Below the pieces are notes generated by a model. It saw only the letters and a list, made by a program, of their open reading frames with translations, had not been told where the DNA came from and searched no databases. A DNA stretch of 64,000 bases, taken from positions 46,948-110,947 of the forward strand of contig CALEBN010000054.1 of assembly GCA_937943045.1 (NCBI GenBank), read 5' to 3'. Positions within the stretch are counted from its first letter, which is position 1. Each line of letters starts with the position of its first letter. The position numbers and the translations under genes are program-made. This document shows, in pieces, positions 6,814 to 17,400 of the stretch. This stretch comes from an uncultured Collinsella sp. GTDB taxonomy: Bacteria; Actinomycetota; Coriobacteriia; Coriobacteriales; Coriobacteriaceae.

Positions 6814-9800
6814 ATGGATCTTTCGACCTTGATGCCGCAACAGCTGCAGATCGTCAAGACGCTCGACCGTCCGCTGTTTGTCTCGGCGGGCGCCGGTTCG
6901 GGCAAGACCTTTACCCTCACGCGCCGCATCGTCTACGCGCTCTCGCCCGAATCCGGTCCGTTCGTCGAGCATCTGGACCAGGTGCTTGCCATCACCTTTA
7001 CCAAGGATGCCGCGGCCGAGATTCGCGACCGCGTGCGCCGTGCGCTTATCGACGAGGGCATGGACGAGGAAGCATTGACCGTCGATGACGCGTGGATCTC
7101 GACCATTCACGGCATGTGCTCGCGTATCCTGCGCGCGCACGCGCTGGAGCTGGGCATCGACCCCGAGTTCACGGTGCTCACCGATACCGACGAGCTCATG
7201 GATCAGGCTGTTGAGCATGTGCTGGGTCGCGCGACGGCACCCGATGCCGCCCCCGAGCTCGCGGCATCGCTCAAGGCCCTCTACGCCTGGTATCCCATGG
7301 CGGGTGAGGGCGGTTCCTTTGGCGCAGGCACGACCATCAAGGGTCTGGTGCGCGACCTGCTGGAGCTGTCGAGCCAGTTGCCGGGCGGTATGGGCGACGT
7401 GCGCGTGGCGCGCGGCCAGGCCGATACCTCGGCACTCGCCGATGCCTATCGCGCGGCGCTGGGCGCAAGCAAGGCCGCGACCGAGAAGGCGCAGGCGGCG
7501 CTCGATGCCATCGACGCGTTCGAGGCGAGCGGCAAGACCATGGTCGATGCGGCGCGACTCATGATGTCGTGCACCATGCCGCGCGCGAGCAAGGCATTCC
7601 CTAAGGAACAGGTCGAGCTGCTCAAGGCCGAGACCGCCGATGCGTTTATCAATATCGTGCTTGCCTGCGGTGACCCGGCGCTCGATGCGCTGGTGGGCCT
7701 GGCCCGTTCCGTGGAGGCCGAGTATCGCGCGCTGAAGGCTGCCCAGTCCGCCCTCGATAATAACGACCTGCTGCGTATGGCCTACGAGGCCCTGCGCGAT
7801 TACCCCGCCATCCGTGCTGCGTACGAGGGCCGCTTTAAGATGGTCATGATCGATGAGTTCCAGGATACCGACCAGATGCAGGTCGATCTGATCCGTTACC
7901 TGACGGGTACGGGGGAGCGCGCGCTGTGCACCGTGGGCGATGCGCAGCAGTCTATCTATCGTTTCCGCGGCGCCGAGGTCGAGGTGTTCCGTCGCCAGGA
8001 GCGCAAGGTGGGCTCGTCTGCCGCGCCCGAGGCGACTGCCGTGGCCGATGCTCCTGCCGGCGAGCTCGTCAAGCTCGTGCGCAACTTCCGCAGCCATGAC
8101 GAGGTGCTGCGTTACGTGGCACGCGTCTTCGACGGCGACGACGGCGGCCTGATGCAGGGCTTTTTGGATCTTGAGGCGAGCGACGGCCGCAAGGACACGC
8201 TGGTGGCAGACGCCTCGCGTCGCCAGGCGCTCTTTGTTGCCGGCGGCAGTATGCAGGAGCGCACGCAGGCCAAGGCCCGCGCAATCGCCGAGCGATTCCG
8301 CGCGCTTGCCGATGCCGGCCAGCCCCAGGGCGGCATGGTGTTGCTGCTGGGCCGCATGACCAACGCCGACGTCTACGCCCAAGCCTTCCGCGACCAGGGG
8401 CTCGACTGCGTCATCGCGGGCGGCTCGGTCTTTGCCCAGGCCGCCGAGGTGCAGACGGTGCGCGCCCTGGTTTGTGCGCTCGCCAATCCGGCCGATACGG
8501 CGCAGGGCCTTATGCCGCTGCTCGCCTCGCCGATGTTTGCGCTCGGCGCCCAGGAGTTCCTGGCGCTGGCGACCAGGCTCGATAGCGAGACGGGGGAGAC
8601 CTCGCGCCGGAATATCGACGCGGGCATCATGAGCGATTCCGATGTGCCGGGCTTGCAGGGCTTGCCGCTCGTGACGCGTGCCCGCGAGGTGCTGCGCTAC
8701 GCACTGCGTCGCGTGGGGCGTGATTCGTTCGCCGCCATCGCGCGCGACGCGGTCAATGCCTCCGGCTGGTTCGTGCGCCTGGCGCAGCGTGGTCCCGAGG
8801 GCAAGGCCATTGCCGCCAACGTGCTTAAGGCGCTCGACGCCGTGGCCGAGGCGGAGGCCGAGTTCGGCAACTCGCCGCGTTCCATCGCGCTGGCCTTCGA
8901 CCGCTTCTTGGCGGGCAAGGAAGCCCCGGGCGCCCTCAACGAGGAGGGCGACGGGGCGGTGCGCATCATGACGGTGCACGCCTCCAAGGGTCTGGAATAT
9001 CCGGTCGTGGCGGTCGCCGAGTGCTTTGGCGTGCGTAAGTCCTCGAGTGCGGCACAGATGGGTCGCGTCGAGGGCGGAGCGCAGGTCGTGGCATTGCCGG
9101 CACGCTTCGACGGCGTTAAGCTCGCCGATGGTACCTTTGTGAAGGGCGACGACGTCAAAAAGCAGTTTGAGCATGCGTTTAAGGGTAAGGGCGCATCGCT
9201 ATGGTTGCCGCCGGAGCTCATGGAGGACGTCTGTGCGACGGGTTCTCCCGCCGAGGCATTTGCTCACCTGCGCAACGATGACCTGCGGCTTTCGCTCGAG
9301 GAGCGGGCCCGCTTGCTCTATGTTGCCATGACGCGTGCGCGCGAGCTGGTGATCTTGGCGATGGATGCCGGCGTGAGCCGTGGCAAGCTGTGTGCGCCGA
9401 CCTTCGACGTCGAGACCGATCTGACCTACGACGTGCTGCGCCGTATTCTGCCGACCGACGCTCTGGACGTGCCGCAGCTCGATGCCGACCGTCTGGTGTT
9501 CGACAACTCCCAGCCGGGCGACTACGAGCTCATTTCGCTTTCGGACTTTACGTTTGGCGAGCAGGCGTTTGAGGCTAACGCTTCGCTGGATGCCGAGGGC
9601 AGGCTTGTTCGCGGCGATGTCGATGCCGCCGATAATGCTGCGCACTCAACTGTGCCCGGTTCTGCCGACCCCAAGCCCGATTCGTTTGAACTCGTATATC
9701 CCCAGGCGGCGGGCGTGCGCATGGGCACGTGTCCGTTCCCGGCACGTGATTCGTACAGCTACTCGTCGATTGCCGCGGCGCTGCATGCCGAGGCCGAGGA

Positions 9801-10440
9801 CCGTGCCGCCGAGGCTCGTGTTCCCATGGACGAGTCCGGCGATGATGCGGAGTCGGATGGCTCGGAGATGACGGATGCGGACGTGGCTGCTGTCGAGCCC
9901 GCCGGCAATCCCATGGCGCTGGGCTCGGCCTTCCACGCCGCCTGCCAGTGGCTCATCGAGATGGGTGCCGATGCATTGCCCGCTGAGCGTGCCGACGCCC
10001 TGGCTCGCCTGTGGCACCTGACGCCAGAACAGCGCGAGCGCTTCGATGTCGCTCTGGATCGATGGCTCAAGTCGTCGGTTCGTGCCGAGCTGCTCGCGTG
10101 GCCGTGCATCCGTGCCGAGGCGCCGTTCTTCTCGCTGGGCTGCGAGGACGAGGACATCGCCCGCTACGGCGCCTATGCCGAGGGCGCCATCGATGCACTG
10201 GCGACCGACCCGGCCGATCCGTCGCGCGCACTGGTCATCGATTACAAGACGGGTGGCACGCCGGATGAGACGCCGGACCAGCTGCTCGAGAAGCACGCCC
10301 TGCAGGCGCGCGTCTACGCTGATGTTCTGCACAAGGCAGGCTTTGAGGCCGTGACCGTCAAGTTCGTCCGCGTGGGGCAGCCGGATCCAACCATCTTCGT
10401 CGAACCCGCCGAGCCTCAAGTAGTCACCTACAACCTTTAG
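6814..10440 (+). CDS. addA: AddA-like UvrD/Rep helicase-nuclease
   Basis: A 1208-residue superfamily 1A helicase with a C-terminal nuclease, the motor of the AddAB complex. Visible motifs in order: Walker A SAGAGSGKT (24-32), motif Ia AITFTKDAAAEIRDR, Walker B DEFQD (347-351), motif III VGDAQQSIYRFRGA, motif V MTVHASKGLEYPVV, motif VI RLLYVAMTRAREL, then EGAIDAL and VIDYKTGG (Asp1143, Lys1145) of the RecB-type nuclease domain. Length and order match AddA/RexA rather than plain UvrD. It follows the AddB-like gene with a 3-base gap, and its AAGGAGG lies within that gene. The gene ends 177 bases before dnaE. Confidence 0.93.
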   Translation: MDLSTLMPQQLQIVKTLDRPLFVSAGAGSGKTFTLTRRIVYALSPESGPFVEHLDQVLAITFTKDAAAEIRDRVRRALIDEGMDEEALTVDDAWISTIHGMCSRILRAHALELGIDPEFTVLTDTDELMDQAVEHVLGRATAPDAAPELAASLKALYAWYPMAGEGGSFGAGTTIKGLVRDLLELSSQLPGGMGDVRVARGQADTSALADAYRAALGASKAATEKAQAALDAIDAFEASGKTMVDAARLMMSCTMPRASKAFPKEQVELLKAETADAFINIVLACGDPALDALVGLARSVEAEYRALKAAQSALDNNDLLRMAYEALRDYPAIRAAYEGRFKMVMIDEFQDTDQMQVDLIRYLTGTGERALCTVGDAQQSIYRFRGAEVEVFRRQERKVGSSAAPEATAVADAPAGELVKLVRNFRSHDEVLRYVARVFDGDDGGLMQGFLDLEASDGRKDTLVADASRRQALFVAGGSMQERTQAKARAIAERFRALADAGQPQGGMVLLLGRMTNADVYAQAFRDQGLDCVIAGGSVFAQAAEVQTVRALVCALANPADTAQGLMPLLASPMFALGAQEFLALATRLDSETGETSRRNIDAGIMSDSDVPGLQGLPLVTRAREVLRYALRRVGRDSFAAIARDAVNASGWFVRLAQRGPEGKAIAANVLKALDAVAEAEAEFGNSPRSIALAFDRFLAGKEAPGALNEEGDGAVRIMTVHASKGLEYPVVAVAECFGVRKSSSAAQMGRVEGGAQVVALPARFDGVKLADGTFVKGDDVKKQFEHAFKGKGASLWLPPELMEDVCATGSPAEAFAHLRNDDLRLSLEERARLLYVAMTRARELVILAMDAGVSRGKLCAPTFDVETDLTYDVLRRILPTDALDVPQLDADRLVFDNSQPGDYELISLSDFTFGEQAFEANASLDAEGRLVRGDVDAADNAAHSTVPGSADPKPDSFELVYPQAAGVRMGTCPFPARDSYSYSSIAAALHAEAEDRAAEARVPMDESGDDAESDGSEMTDADVAAVEPAGNPMALGSAFHAACQWLIEMGADALPAERADALARLWHLTPEQRERFDVALDRWLKSSVRAELLAWPCIRAEAPFFSLGCEDEDIARYGAYAEGAIDALATDPADPSRALVIDYKTGGTPDETPDQLLEKHALQARVYADVLHKAGFEAVTVKFVRVGQPDPTIFVEPAEPQVVTYNL

Positions 10441-10453
10441 CCCCTCAGATAAC

Positions 10454-10516
10454 TTGCGGTGGAATAGTTCCTGTATTGCGGCCCAGGTGGCCCAAGCGGG
10501 AACTATTCCACCGCAA
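10454..10516. repeat. Perfect 18-bp inverted repeat between addA and dnaE
   Basis: Arms ttgcggtggaatagttcc (10454-10471) and its exact complement (10499-10516) enclose a 27-base loop. It begins 14 bases after the addA stop. No T run follows, so it is not a typical terminator; it looks like a REP-type intergenic palindrome, though it could also end transcription or protect the mRNA end. Confidence 0.8.
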
Positions 10517-10617
10517 CTGCAAGAGGAGCCGTGTTGGTTTGGCTAGGTTCGGGTGCAGTCCGCACCGTGCGGTAAAATCGTTCAGTCAGAACACGAACCC
10601 GCATCGGAGCTCATCAC

Positions 10618-13600
10618 ATGGCATTCGTCCATCTGCACAATCACACTGTTTTTTCCATGCTCGACGGCGCAACCCGTATCCAGGATATGGTTAACCGTGC
10701 CGTTGAGCTGGGCATGCCCGCCGTGGCCATTACCGACCACGGCTACATGTATGGCGTGCCCGACCTGGCGCTGGCCTGCGACGCCGTCAACCACAACACG
10801 CCCGAGTACAAGACGTGGAGCCACGACAAGGCCTTCTTGGAAAAGGACCGCCGCGACGAGCTGGTGGAGCCCGATCCCGAGGCAAACCCGCGCGAGCATG
10901 CCCAGTATGTGAAGGACATGGCCATGTGGGACGAGAAGGGCAACATCGACGAGCTCAAGCCGCCCCTGGTCATCAAGCCCATCTTTGGTTGCGAGGTCTA
11001 CTTTACGCCGGACGAGACGCTCGCCCGCGACCATAAGCCCGAGCTCTACCACATGATCCTTCTGGCCAAGGACCAGGAGGGCTACGTCAACCTGATGCAG
11101 ACGGTCTCCGAGGCCGCCGTGCAGGGCTTTTACTACAAGCCGCGCGTGACGCTCGACAACCTGCGTCGCCACGCCAAGGGCATGATCTGCACGAGCGCCT
11201 GCATCGCGGGCATCATCCCCAAGTACATCGACCGCGGTGACATGGAGGGCGCCATCAAGTGGGCCGAGACCTTCCGCGACACCTTCGACCCCGGCGACTT
11301 TTATATCGAGATCCAGGAACACGGCATTACCACCGATAACGGCTTGACCGACGAGCAGATGGACCGCACGCTCATCGACATCGCCAAGCAGGTGGGCGTC
11401 AAGGTTATCGCCACCAACGACTTCCACTACCTGCGCCGCGAGGATGCGCCCGTGCAGGACGTTATCATGTGCATCGGCATGAACGCCAAGGTCGACGACC
11501 CTAACCGCATGCGCATGACCGGCTCGGAGTTCTACATGAAGACCGAGGAGGAGATGCGGGCGATGTTCCCGTATTGCCCCGAGGCCTGCGACAACACGCT
11601 CGAGATTGCCGACAAGTGCTACGTCGAGCTGGACTGGGACTCCATCATCCTGCCGCGCTTCCCGTTGCTCGATCCCGGCGAGACGCACGAGAGCCAGTTC
11701 CGCCGCGAGTGCGAGAAGGGCCTGCGCCAGCACTACGGCGACGACTGGGCCACGCGCGAGATCGGTGGCGTCAACATCAAAGAGCGCTTTGAGTACGAAT
11801 ACAAGGTCATCTGCGACAAGGGCTTTGCTGCCTACTTCTTGATCGTTGCCGAGTACGTGCAATGGGCCAAGGACAACGGCATCGGCGTCGGCCCCGGCCG
11901 TGGCTCGGCCGCCGGCGCTATCGTCGCCTACGCCATGAACATCACCGCGTTCGACCCGCTCGAGAACGGCCTGATGTTCGAGAGGTTCCTGTCCCCGCAG
12001 CGTACCGAGATGCCCGATATCGATATGGACTTCGACGACGAGCGGCGCCTCGAGGTCGTGGAGCACGTTCGCCAGCTCTACGGCCCCGAGAAGGTCACCC
12101 ACGTCATCACCTACTCGACCATCAAGGCCAAGCAGGCCATCAACGACGCCGCGCGCGTCTTGGACTACCCGGTCTACATGGGCCAGCGCCTGTCCAAGAT
12201 GGTCTCGAGCGACCCCAAGGTCAAGCTCAAGCAGGTACTCGAAAAACAACCCGGCAAAGAGGATCTGTTTAACCCGGATTTTGCCGAGGCCTATAAAAAG
12301 GACGACGACGCCCGCCGCATCATCGACACGGCGCTCTCGATCGAGGGCCTCACCCGTGGCGAGGGCGTGCACGCGTGCGCCGTTCTGATCTGCCGCGACC
12401 CCGTCAACGAGCACGTGCCCACCAAGCTCGACACCAAGGGCGGCGTCGAGATTACCCAGTACGAGGGCCATACCGTTGCCGACATGGGCCTGCTCAAGAT
12501 GGACTTCCTGGGCCTGCGTACGCTGACGGTTATCTCCAAGGCAAAGGCCAACATCAAAAAGAACTTCGGCATCGACATCAAAGAGGAAGATATTCCCTTT
12601 GACGATCCCGAGATCTTTAAGCTCATGGGTTCCGGCCACACCGCCGGCGTCTTCCAGGTCGAGTCCGCCGGCATGACGGCCACGATCAAGAACATGAAGC
12701 CCACCGAGTACAAGCACGTCGTAGCATTGATCGCCCTGTACCGCCCGGGCCCGCTGGGCGCCGGCATGGTTTCGTCCTACATCAACCGTATGAACGGCAA
12801 GGAGCCGGCCGTCTCCTACGACGACCGTCTGGACGACATCCTGGGCGAAACCTACGGCACCATGGTCTACCAGGAGCAGGTTATGCTCATCTCCGTCGAG
12901 ATGTGCGGCTTCTCCAAGGGCGAATCGGACTCGCGTATCCGTAAGCCCGTGGCTAAGAAGAAGATTAAGCTGCTCACGTCGACGGTGCTCCACTGGGAGG
13001 ATGGCTCGGACGAGACCACCTACGACCACTGGATGAACGGCGCTATCAAGAACAACTACACGCGCGAGGTTGCCCAGAAGATTTGGGACGATGTTCTCGA
13101 GTTCGCATCCTACGCCTTCAACAAGTCGCACTCCGCCGGCTACGCCATTCTGGTTATGCAGACGGCATGGCTCAAGGCGCACTATCCGCACGAGTACATG
13201 GCGGCCGTTCTGACGTCCTACACGGGCAAGACCGACAAGATCGTGCACTACGTCTCGGCATGCCGTCACGACGGTATCCCCGTGCTTTCGCCAGATGTCA
13301 ACGAGTCCGGTACCGAGTTCACGGCTACCAAGGAGGGCGTGCGCTTTGGTCTGGCCGGCATCCGCGGCGTGGGCACCGGCGTGGCACAGGCGATTATCGC
13401 CGAGCGCGAGGCGGGCGGCCCGTTTAAGACGTTGCATGACTTTGTCGAGCGCGTGGACTCGAGCCAGGCCAACCGTCGCGTGATTGAATCGCTGATCAAG
13501 GCAGGCGCCTTCGACTCCACGGGCTATCCGCGCCGCCAGATGATGCACTTTGTGGACAAGAACAACCCCGAGAACATCATCGATGCCGCCGTGAAGCGCC

Positions 13601-14421
13601 AGAAGGATCGCGCAAGCGGCCAGACGTCGTTCTTCGATATGTTTGGCGACGTTGAGGGCTCGGGCTTTGAGGTCAGCGTGCCCGATCCGGATGGCCAGGA
13701 GTGGGACCGCCACCTTAAGCTGAGCCAGGAGAAAGAGGTTCTGGGCATCTATGTCTCGGACCATCCGCTGCGCCCGTTTGAGTATGCGCTAGCCAAGGCG
13801 CGCGACTTTTCGTTCTCGCAGATCGACACCGGCTACGAAGTTCAGAATCCTACGGGCGGCACCATCAACCAGGAGATTCCCGAGGGTAAGGCGCTGTGGT
13901 GGGCCGGTATGGTCTCGAGTGTGTCCAAGCGCGTGACCAAAAACGGTGACCCCATGGGCATCGTGCAGCTCGAGGACATGGAAGGCGAGGCCACCGTCGT
14001 CGTGTTCCCCAAGACCTACAAGGAGGCCGAGGGGTACCTGTACGGCGAGGTCGATCCCGAGACCGGTGCACAGCTGTCCGATGCGTTTGTGCGCATTAAG
14101 GGCAAGCTCGAGCGCTCGGACCGCGGCGACCAGATCATCGCGCAGGAGATTGTGCCGCTGGAGCTCAACGAGGAGAACAACAAGCCCAAGGTGTTTGAGG
14201 TCATGGTGCCCAACAGCCGCTTTAGCCAGGGCAATATGGCGCGTCTTGCCACGGTGTTCACCACCAACCCGGGCGGCGACCGTGTGGAGATCTTTATCGA
14301 GCAGGTGGACGGGCGCGTGCTGCGTGCCGAGGTACCTGCTAAGGTCAACGCGCGCTCGATTCCGCTGCTAGCCGAGGCCAAGGCCATCGTGGGTAACCAA
14401 GGCAGAGTGACGGTGATCTAA
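10618..14421 (+). CDS. dnaE: DNA polymerase III alpha subunit
   Basis: The 1267-residue replicative polymerase catalytic subunit. The N-terminal PHP domain begins FVHLHNHTVFSMLDGATR and has ITDHGYMYGV. The palm carries GPGRGSAAGAIVAY, then MPDIDMDF with Asp467 and Asp469, and KMDFLGLRTL with Asp629, matching the three catalytic aspartates of E. coli DnaE. After the fingers (YRPGPLGAGM, NKSHSAGYA) there is an HhH segment (AGIRGVGTG) and an OB-fold near 1095-1170 (WWAGMVSSV, EDMEGEATVVVFP). This is a DnaE1-type layout. ATG 10618 follows CGGAG. A SNF2-type helicase gene starts 38 bases after the stop and is probably co-transcribed. Confidence 0.97.
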   Translation: MAFVHLHNHTVFSMLDGATRIQDMVNRAVELGMPAVAITDHGYMYGVPDLALACDAVNHNTPEYKTWSHDKAFLEKDRRDELVEPDPEANPREHAQYVKDMAMWDEKGNIDELKPPLVIKPIFGCEVYFTPDETLARDHKPELYHMILLAKDQEGYVNLMQTVSEAAVQGFYYKPRVTLDNLRRHAKGMICTSACIAGIIPKYIDRGDMEGAIKWAETFRDTFDPGDFYIEIQEHGITTDNGLTDEQMDRTLIDIAKQVGVKVIATNDFHYLRREDAPVQDVIMCIGMNAKVDDPNRMRMTGSEFYMKTEEEMRAMFPYCPEACDNTLEIADKCYVELDWDSIILPRFPLLDPGETHESQFRRECEKGLRQHYGDDWATREIGGVNIKERFEYEYKVICDKGFAAYFLIVAEYVQWAKDNGIGVGPGRGSAAGAIVAYAMNITAFDPLENGLMFERFLSPQRTEMPDIDMDFDDERRLEVVEHVRQLYGPEKVTHVITYSTIKAKQAINDAARVLDYPVYMGQRLSKMVSSDPKVKLKQVLEKQPGKEDLFNPDFAEAYKKDDDARRIIDTALSIEGLTRGEGVHACAVLICRDPVNEHVPTKLDTKGGVEITQYEGHTVADMGLLKMDFLGLRTLTVISKAKANIKKNFGIDIKEEDIPFDDPEIFKLMGSGHTAGVFQVESAGMTATIKNMKPTEYKHVVALIALYRPGPLGAGMVSSYINRMNGKEPAVSYDDRLDDILGETYGTMVYQEQVMLISVEMCGFSKGESDSRIRKPVAKKKIKLLTSTVLHWEDGSDETTYDHWMNGAIKNNYTREVAQKIWDDVLEFASYAFNKSHSAGYAILVMQTAWLKAHYPHEYMAAVLTSYTGKTDKIVHYVSACRHDGIPVLSPDVNESGTEFTATKEGVRFGLAGIRGVGTGVAQAIIAEREAGGPFKTLHDFVERVDSSQANRRVIESLIKAGAFDSTGYPRRQMMHFVDKNNPENIIDAAVKRQKDRASGQTSFFDMFGDVEGSGFEVSVPDPDGQEWDRHLKLSQEKEVLGIYVSDHPLRPFEYALAKARDFSFSQIDTGYEVQNPTGGTINQEIPEGKALWWAGMVSSVSKRVTKNGDPMGIVQLEDMEGEATVVVFPKTYKEAEGYLYGEVDPETGAQLSDAFVRIKGKLERSDRGDQIIAQEIVPLELNEENNKPKVFEVMVPNSRFSQGNMARLATVFTTNPGGDRVEIFIEQVDGRVLRAEVPAKVNARSIPLLAEAKAIVGNQGRVTVI

Positions 14422-14459
14422 GGGCGACCTTGCTGGTCCGTGCGAGATTGGAGGAAGTG

Positions 14460-17400
14460 ATGGCACAGGGGACGTTTGTGCAGGCGCTCCGGAAAGAGGC
14501 GGCGCTGAGCGGCACCTTTATGAAGGGCCGCTCGCTCATGCTCAACGGCGCCGTGCTGTCGATTGAGGACAGCGGCTCGCGCTTCTCCAAAAACGTGACG
14601 GTTGAGGGCTCGGTGCGTGGCTCGCGCGGCGATCTGTACAAGACGCACGTGGCGCTCGATATGGACGAGCACGAGGTGATCGACTACGACTGCGATTGCC
14701 CCGCTGCCTATCGCTACCCCGGCATGTGCAAGCACGCCATCGCCACAGCGCTGGCGTACCTGGACGCCAGCGGCATTGAGTCTGTTGAGGGGCTGCGCAC
14801 GCCGGTTCGCACGTTTACGGCGCAGCCGAAACAGCCCGCGCGCACCGCGCCCAAAGCGCCGGCCGTCAATCCCAACTTTCCCTTTCCGGCGCCCGTCCCC
14901 ACGAGCCCCAGCCTCATGGCGGCGCTCTCCGATCTTTCGGACGCGCGCATGGATGAGCTGGCGAGCATGCGCCGCAAGCTTGCCGGTGCCGTTGATCCCG
15001 ACGCCCCCAAGGCGGCGTTGGAGCCTTCGTTGGTGCCGTACTACAATCCGCTGTTCGCCGACCGCTTTAGCTGGGCACTCGAGTTCCGCATTCGCTGCGG
15101 CTCGGTGTCCTACGTGGTCAAGGATATCGACGGCATGGCCGACGCCTACGTGCGCAGCGGCACCTTTTCGTACGGCAAGAAGCTTACGTTTGTTCATGTG
15201 CCCGAGGCTTTCGATGACGTGTCGACAAAGCTGCTCAACCTTGTTGTGACGTCAGTTGCCTATCTCGATGACATCACAAGCTCGCGTTCGGCGTCGTACG
15301 ACTTTGCCCGCAGCGGCTTTGTTGCCGAGCGTCAGTTGCCGCTGTCCGTGCATAGCATCGTATATGTGCTGGACCTACTGCGCGGCCAGACCATCTCCTT
15401 TGAGCCCGCCTGGTCGCGGGGGACGACGACGCATCGCACCTATGACGTGGCGGTTGAGATGCCTCCGGAAGGGGAGGACGAGGCGCCGTCTAAGCGCCCA
15501 CCGCTCCTTGCCGCCAAAATCGCGCCGGCGGCTGGTGGCAGCTACGATCTGCGCCTGCCGGCCGATGCATACTGCTTTGCTTCGGGCGATGTTGCCTATC
15601 TGGTCGACACCCGCCGTGCGCGCCGCACCGATGTAGCGTTTGCCCAGCATGCGGCGCCGTTCCTATCGCGCTTGCTGCCCTGTCGCACGCCGGTCCATAT
15701 CGCCGCCGATCAGGTGGGGGAGTTCTGTCGTATGGCGCTGCCCATTTTGCGCGACTATACCGACCTTACCGCGCCCGCTGCGCTCGATACCGTGGCGCCC
15801 GAGCCGAGCTTTGCCATGGCGATCGGCGTCGACGATGGGCTTGTGACCTGCAAAATTACGGTTACCTACGGCGACTGGTCGGCAGATCTCTTTAGTCTGG
15901 GCGCTCCGGGCAGCCCCTTCGAAGAGCAGCGCCCGGGCGTGCCGCCGCGCGACGAGGTAGCAGAGTTTCGCGTTATGGACACGGCGGCCCTGTATTTCGA
16001 TTTTTACGAGAGCGGCCTGGCGTTTGAGGAACGCGATGACGAGAGCCTGTTCCGCTTGCTGACCGAGGGCCTGTCTGCCCTGTCCGAGTTGGGCGAGATT
16101 ATGCTCAGCGACCGCCTGCGCCAGGTCTCGGTCCGCCCTGCGCCCAAGCTTTCGGTGCGCGCGACCGTCAAGAGCAACCTGCTCGATGTCGAACTGGGCG
16201 CGAGCGGGCTTTCGGCGGCAGACCTTGCCATCTATCTGGACTCCTACAAGCGCCACCAGACGTTCGCTCGCCTTACGTCTGGCGACATCGTTCGCCTGGA
16301 CGAGGGCGCTCGTGCCGCGTTTGGCCTTGCCGATGATCTGGGGGTCGATGCTGTCGACCTGCTCGACGGCGTGTCGCTTCCCGCGTCGAGTACCCTGTTC
16401 GTCGACAGCATGCTTGCGCGCACGCCCGCGCTCGAAGCCGATCGCGACGCTGCATTCCGTCGCACCGTCGAGCGCTTGGATACGCTCGGCAAGATGGACT
16501 TTACGGTGCCGGTCTCGCTCAAGGCCACACTGCGCGGCTATCAGGTCGACGGCTACCAGTGGCTCGGCTCGCTCGAGCACCTGGGCCTCGGCGGCATCTT
16601 GGCCGACGATATGGGCCTGGGCAAAACGCTGCAGATGATCGCACATATCCTGGCGCGCGTGGAAGCGGGGGACGCTAAGCCCACGCTTGTGGTGTGCCCT
16701 GCGTCGCTTGTGTACAACTGGACCGCCGAGCTGGAGCGCTTTGCCCCGTCGCTCGACGTGTGCGCCATTGTGGGCGCCAAGGCCCAGCGTCGCGTGCAAA
16801 TTGCCGGCGTGGCCGAGCACAACGTGGTTGTAACGTCGTATGACCTTATGCGGCGCGATATCGACGAGTACGTCGAGCAGGACTTTGTCCGCGTGGTGCT
16901 CGATGAGGCCCAGTACATTAAAAACCCGCTCACGCAGGTGGCGCGCGCCGCCAAGCGCCTGCCTGCCGGCGTGCGCTTTGCCCTGACGGGCACGCCCATC
17001 GAAAACCGCTTGTCCGAGCTCTGGAGCATCTTCGACTTTTTGATGCCGGGCCTGCTTGGCACGCGCGAGTCGTTTGCCAAGCGCTTCGAAAGCCCGGTCG
17101 AGCACGCCGAGGGTGACAACGCTGCTCGCCTGCAGGCGCTCGTGTCGCCGTTTGTGCTGCGCCGTGTCAAGGAAGACGTGGTGGCCGATCTGCCTGAGAA
17201 GATCGAGGACACCGTCTTGGCTCAGCTCACCGGCGAGCAGCGCAAGCTGTACCTGGCAAACCAGGACCGCATCGCCCAGCAGGTGCAGCACCGCGAGGCA
17301 TCCGAGTTTAAGAAAGACAAGCTCAAGGTGCTCGCCGAGCTCACCAAGCTGCGCCAGATCTGCTGCGACCCGCGTCTACACTACGAGGATTACAAGGCGG

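Noticed and set aside
6574..9174. 866-codon minus-strand frame opposite the AddB/AddA junction
   Set aside because: Covers the junction of two well-supported plus-strand genes and reads as low-complexity Arg/His/Gly/Ala-rich sequence without domains.
10582..13764. 1060-codon minus-strand frame opposite dnaE
   Set aside because: Antisense shadow; Val/Leu/His-rich with no recognisable domain, while dnaE is certain.
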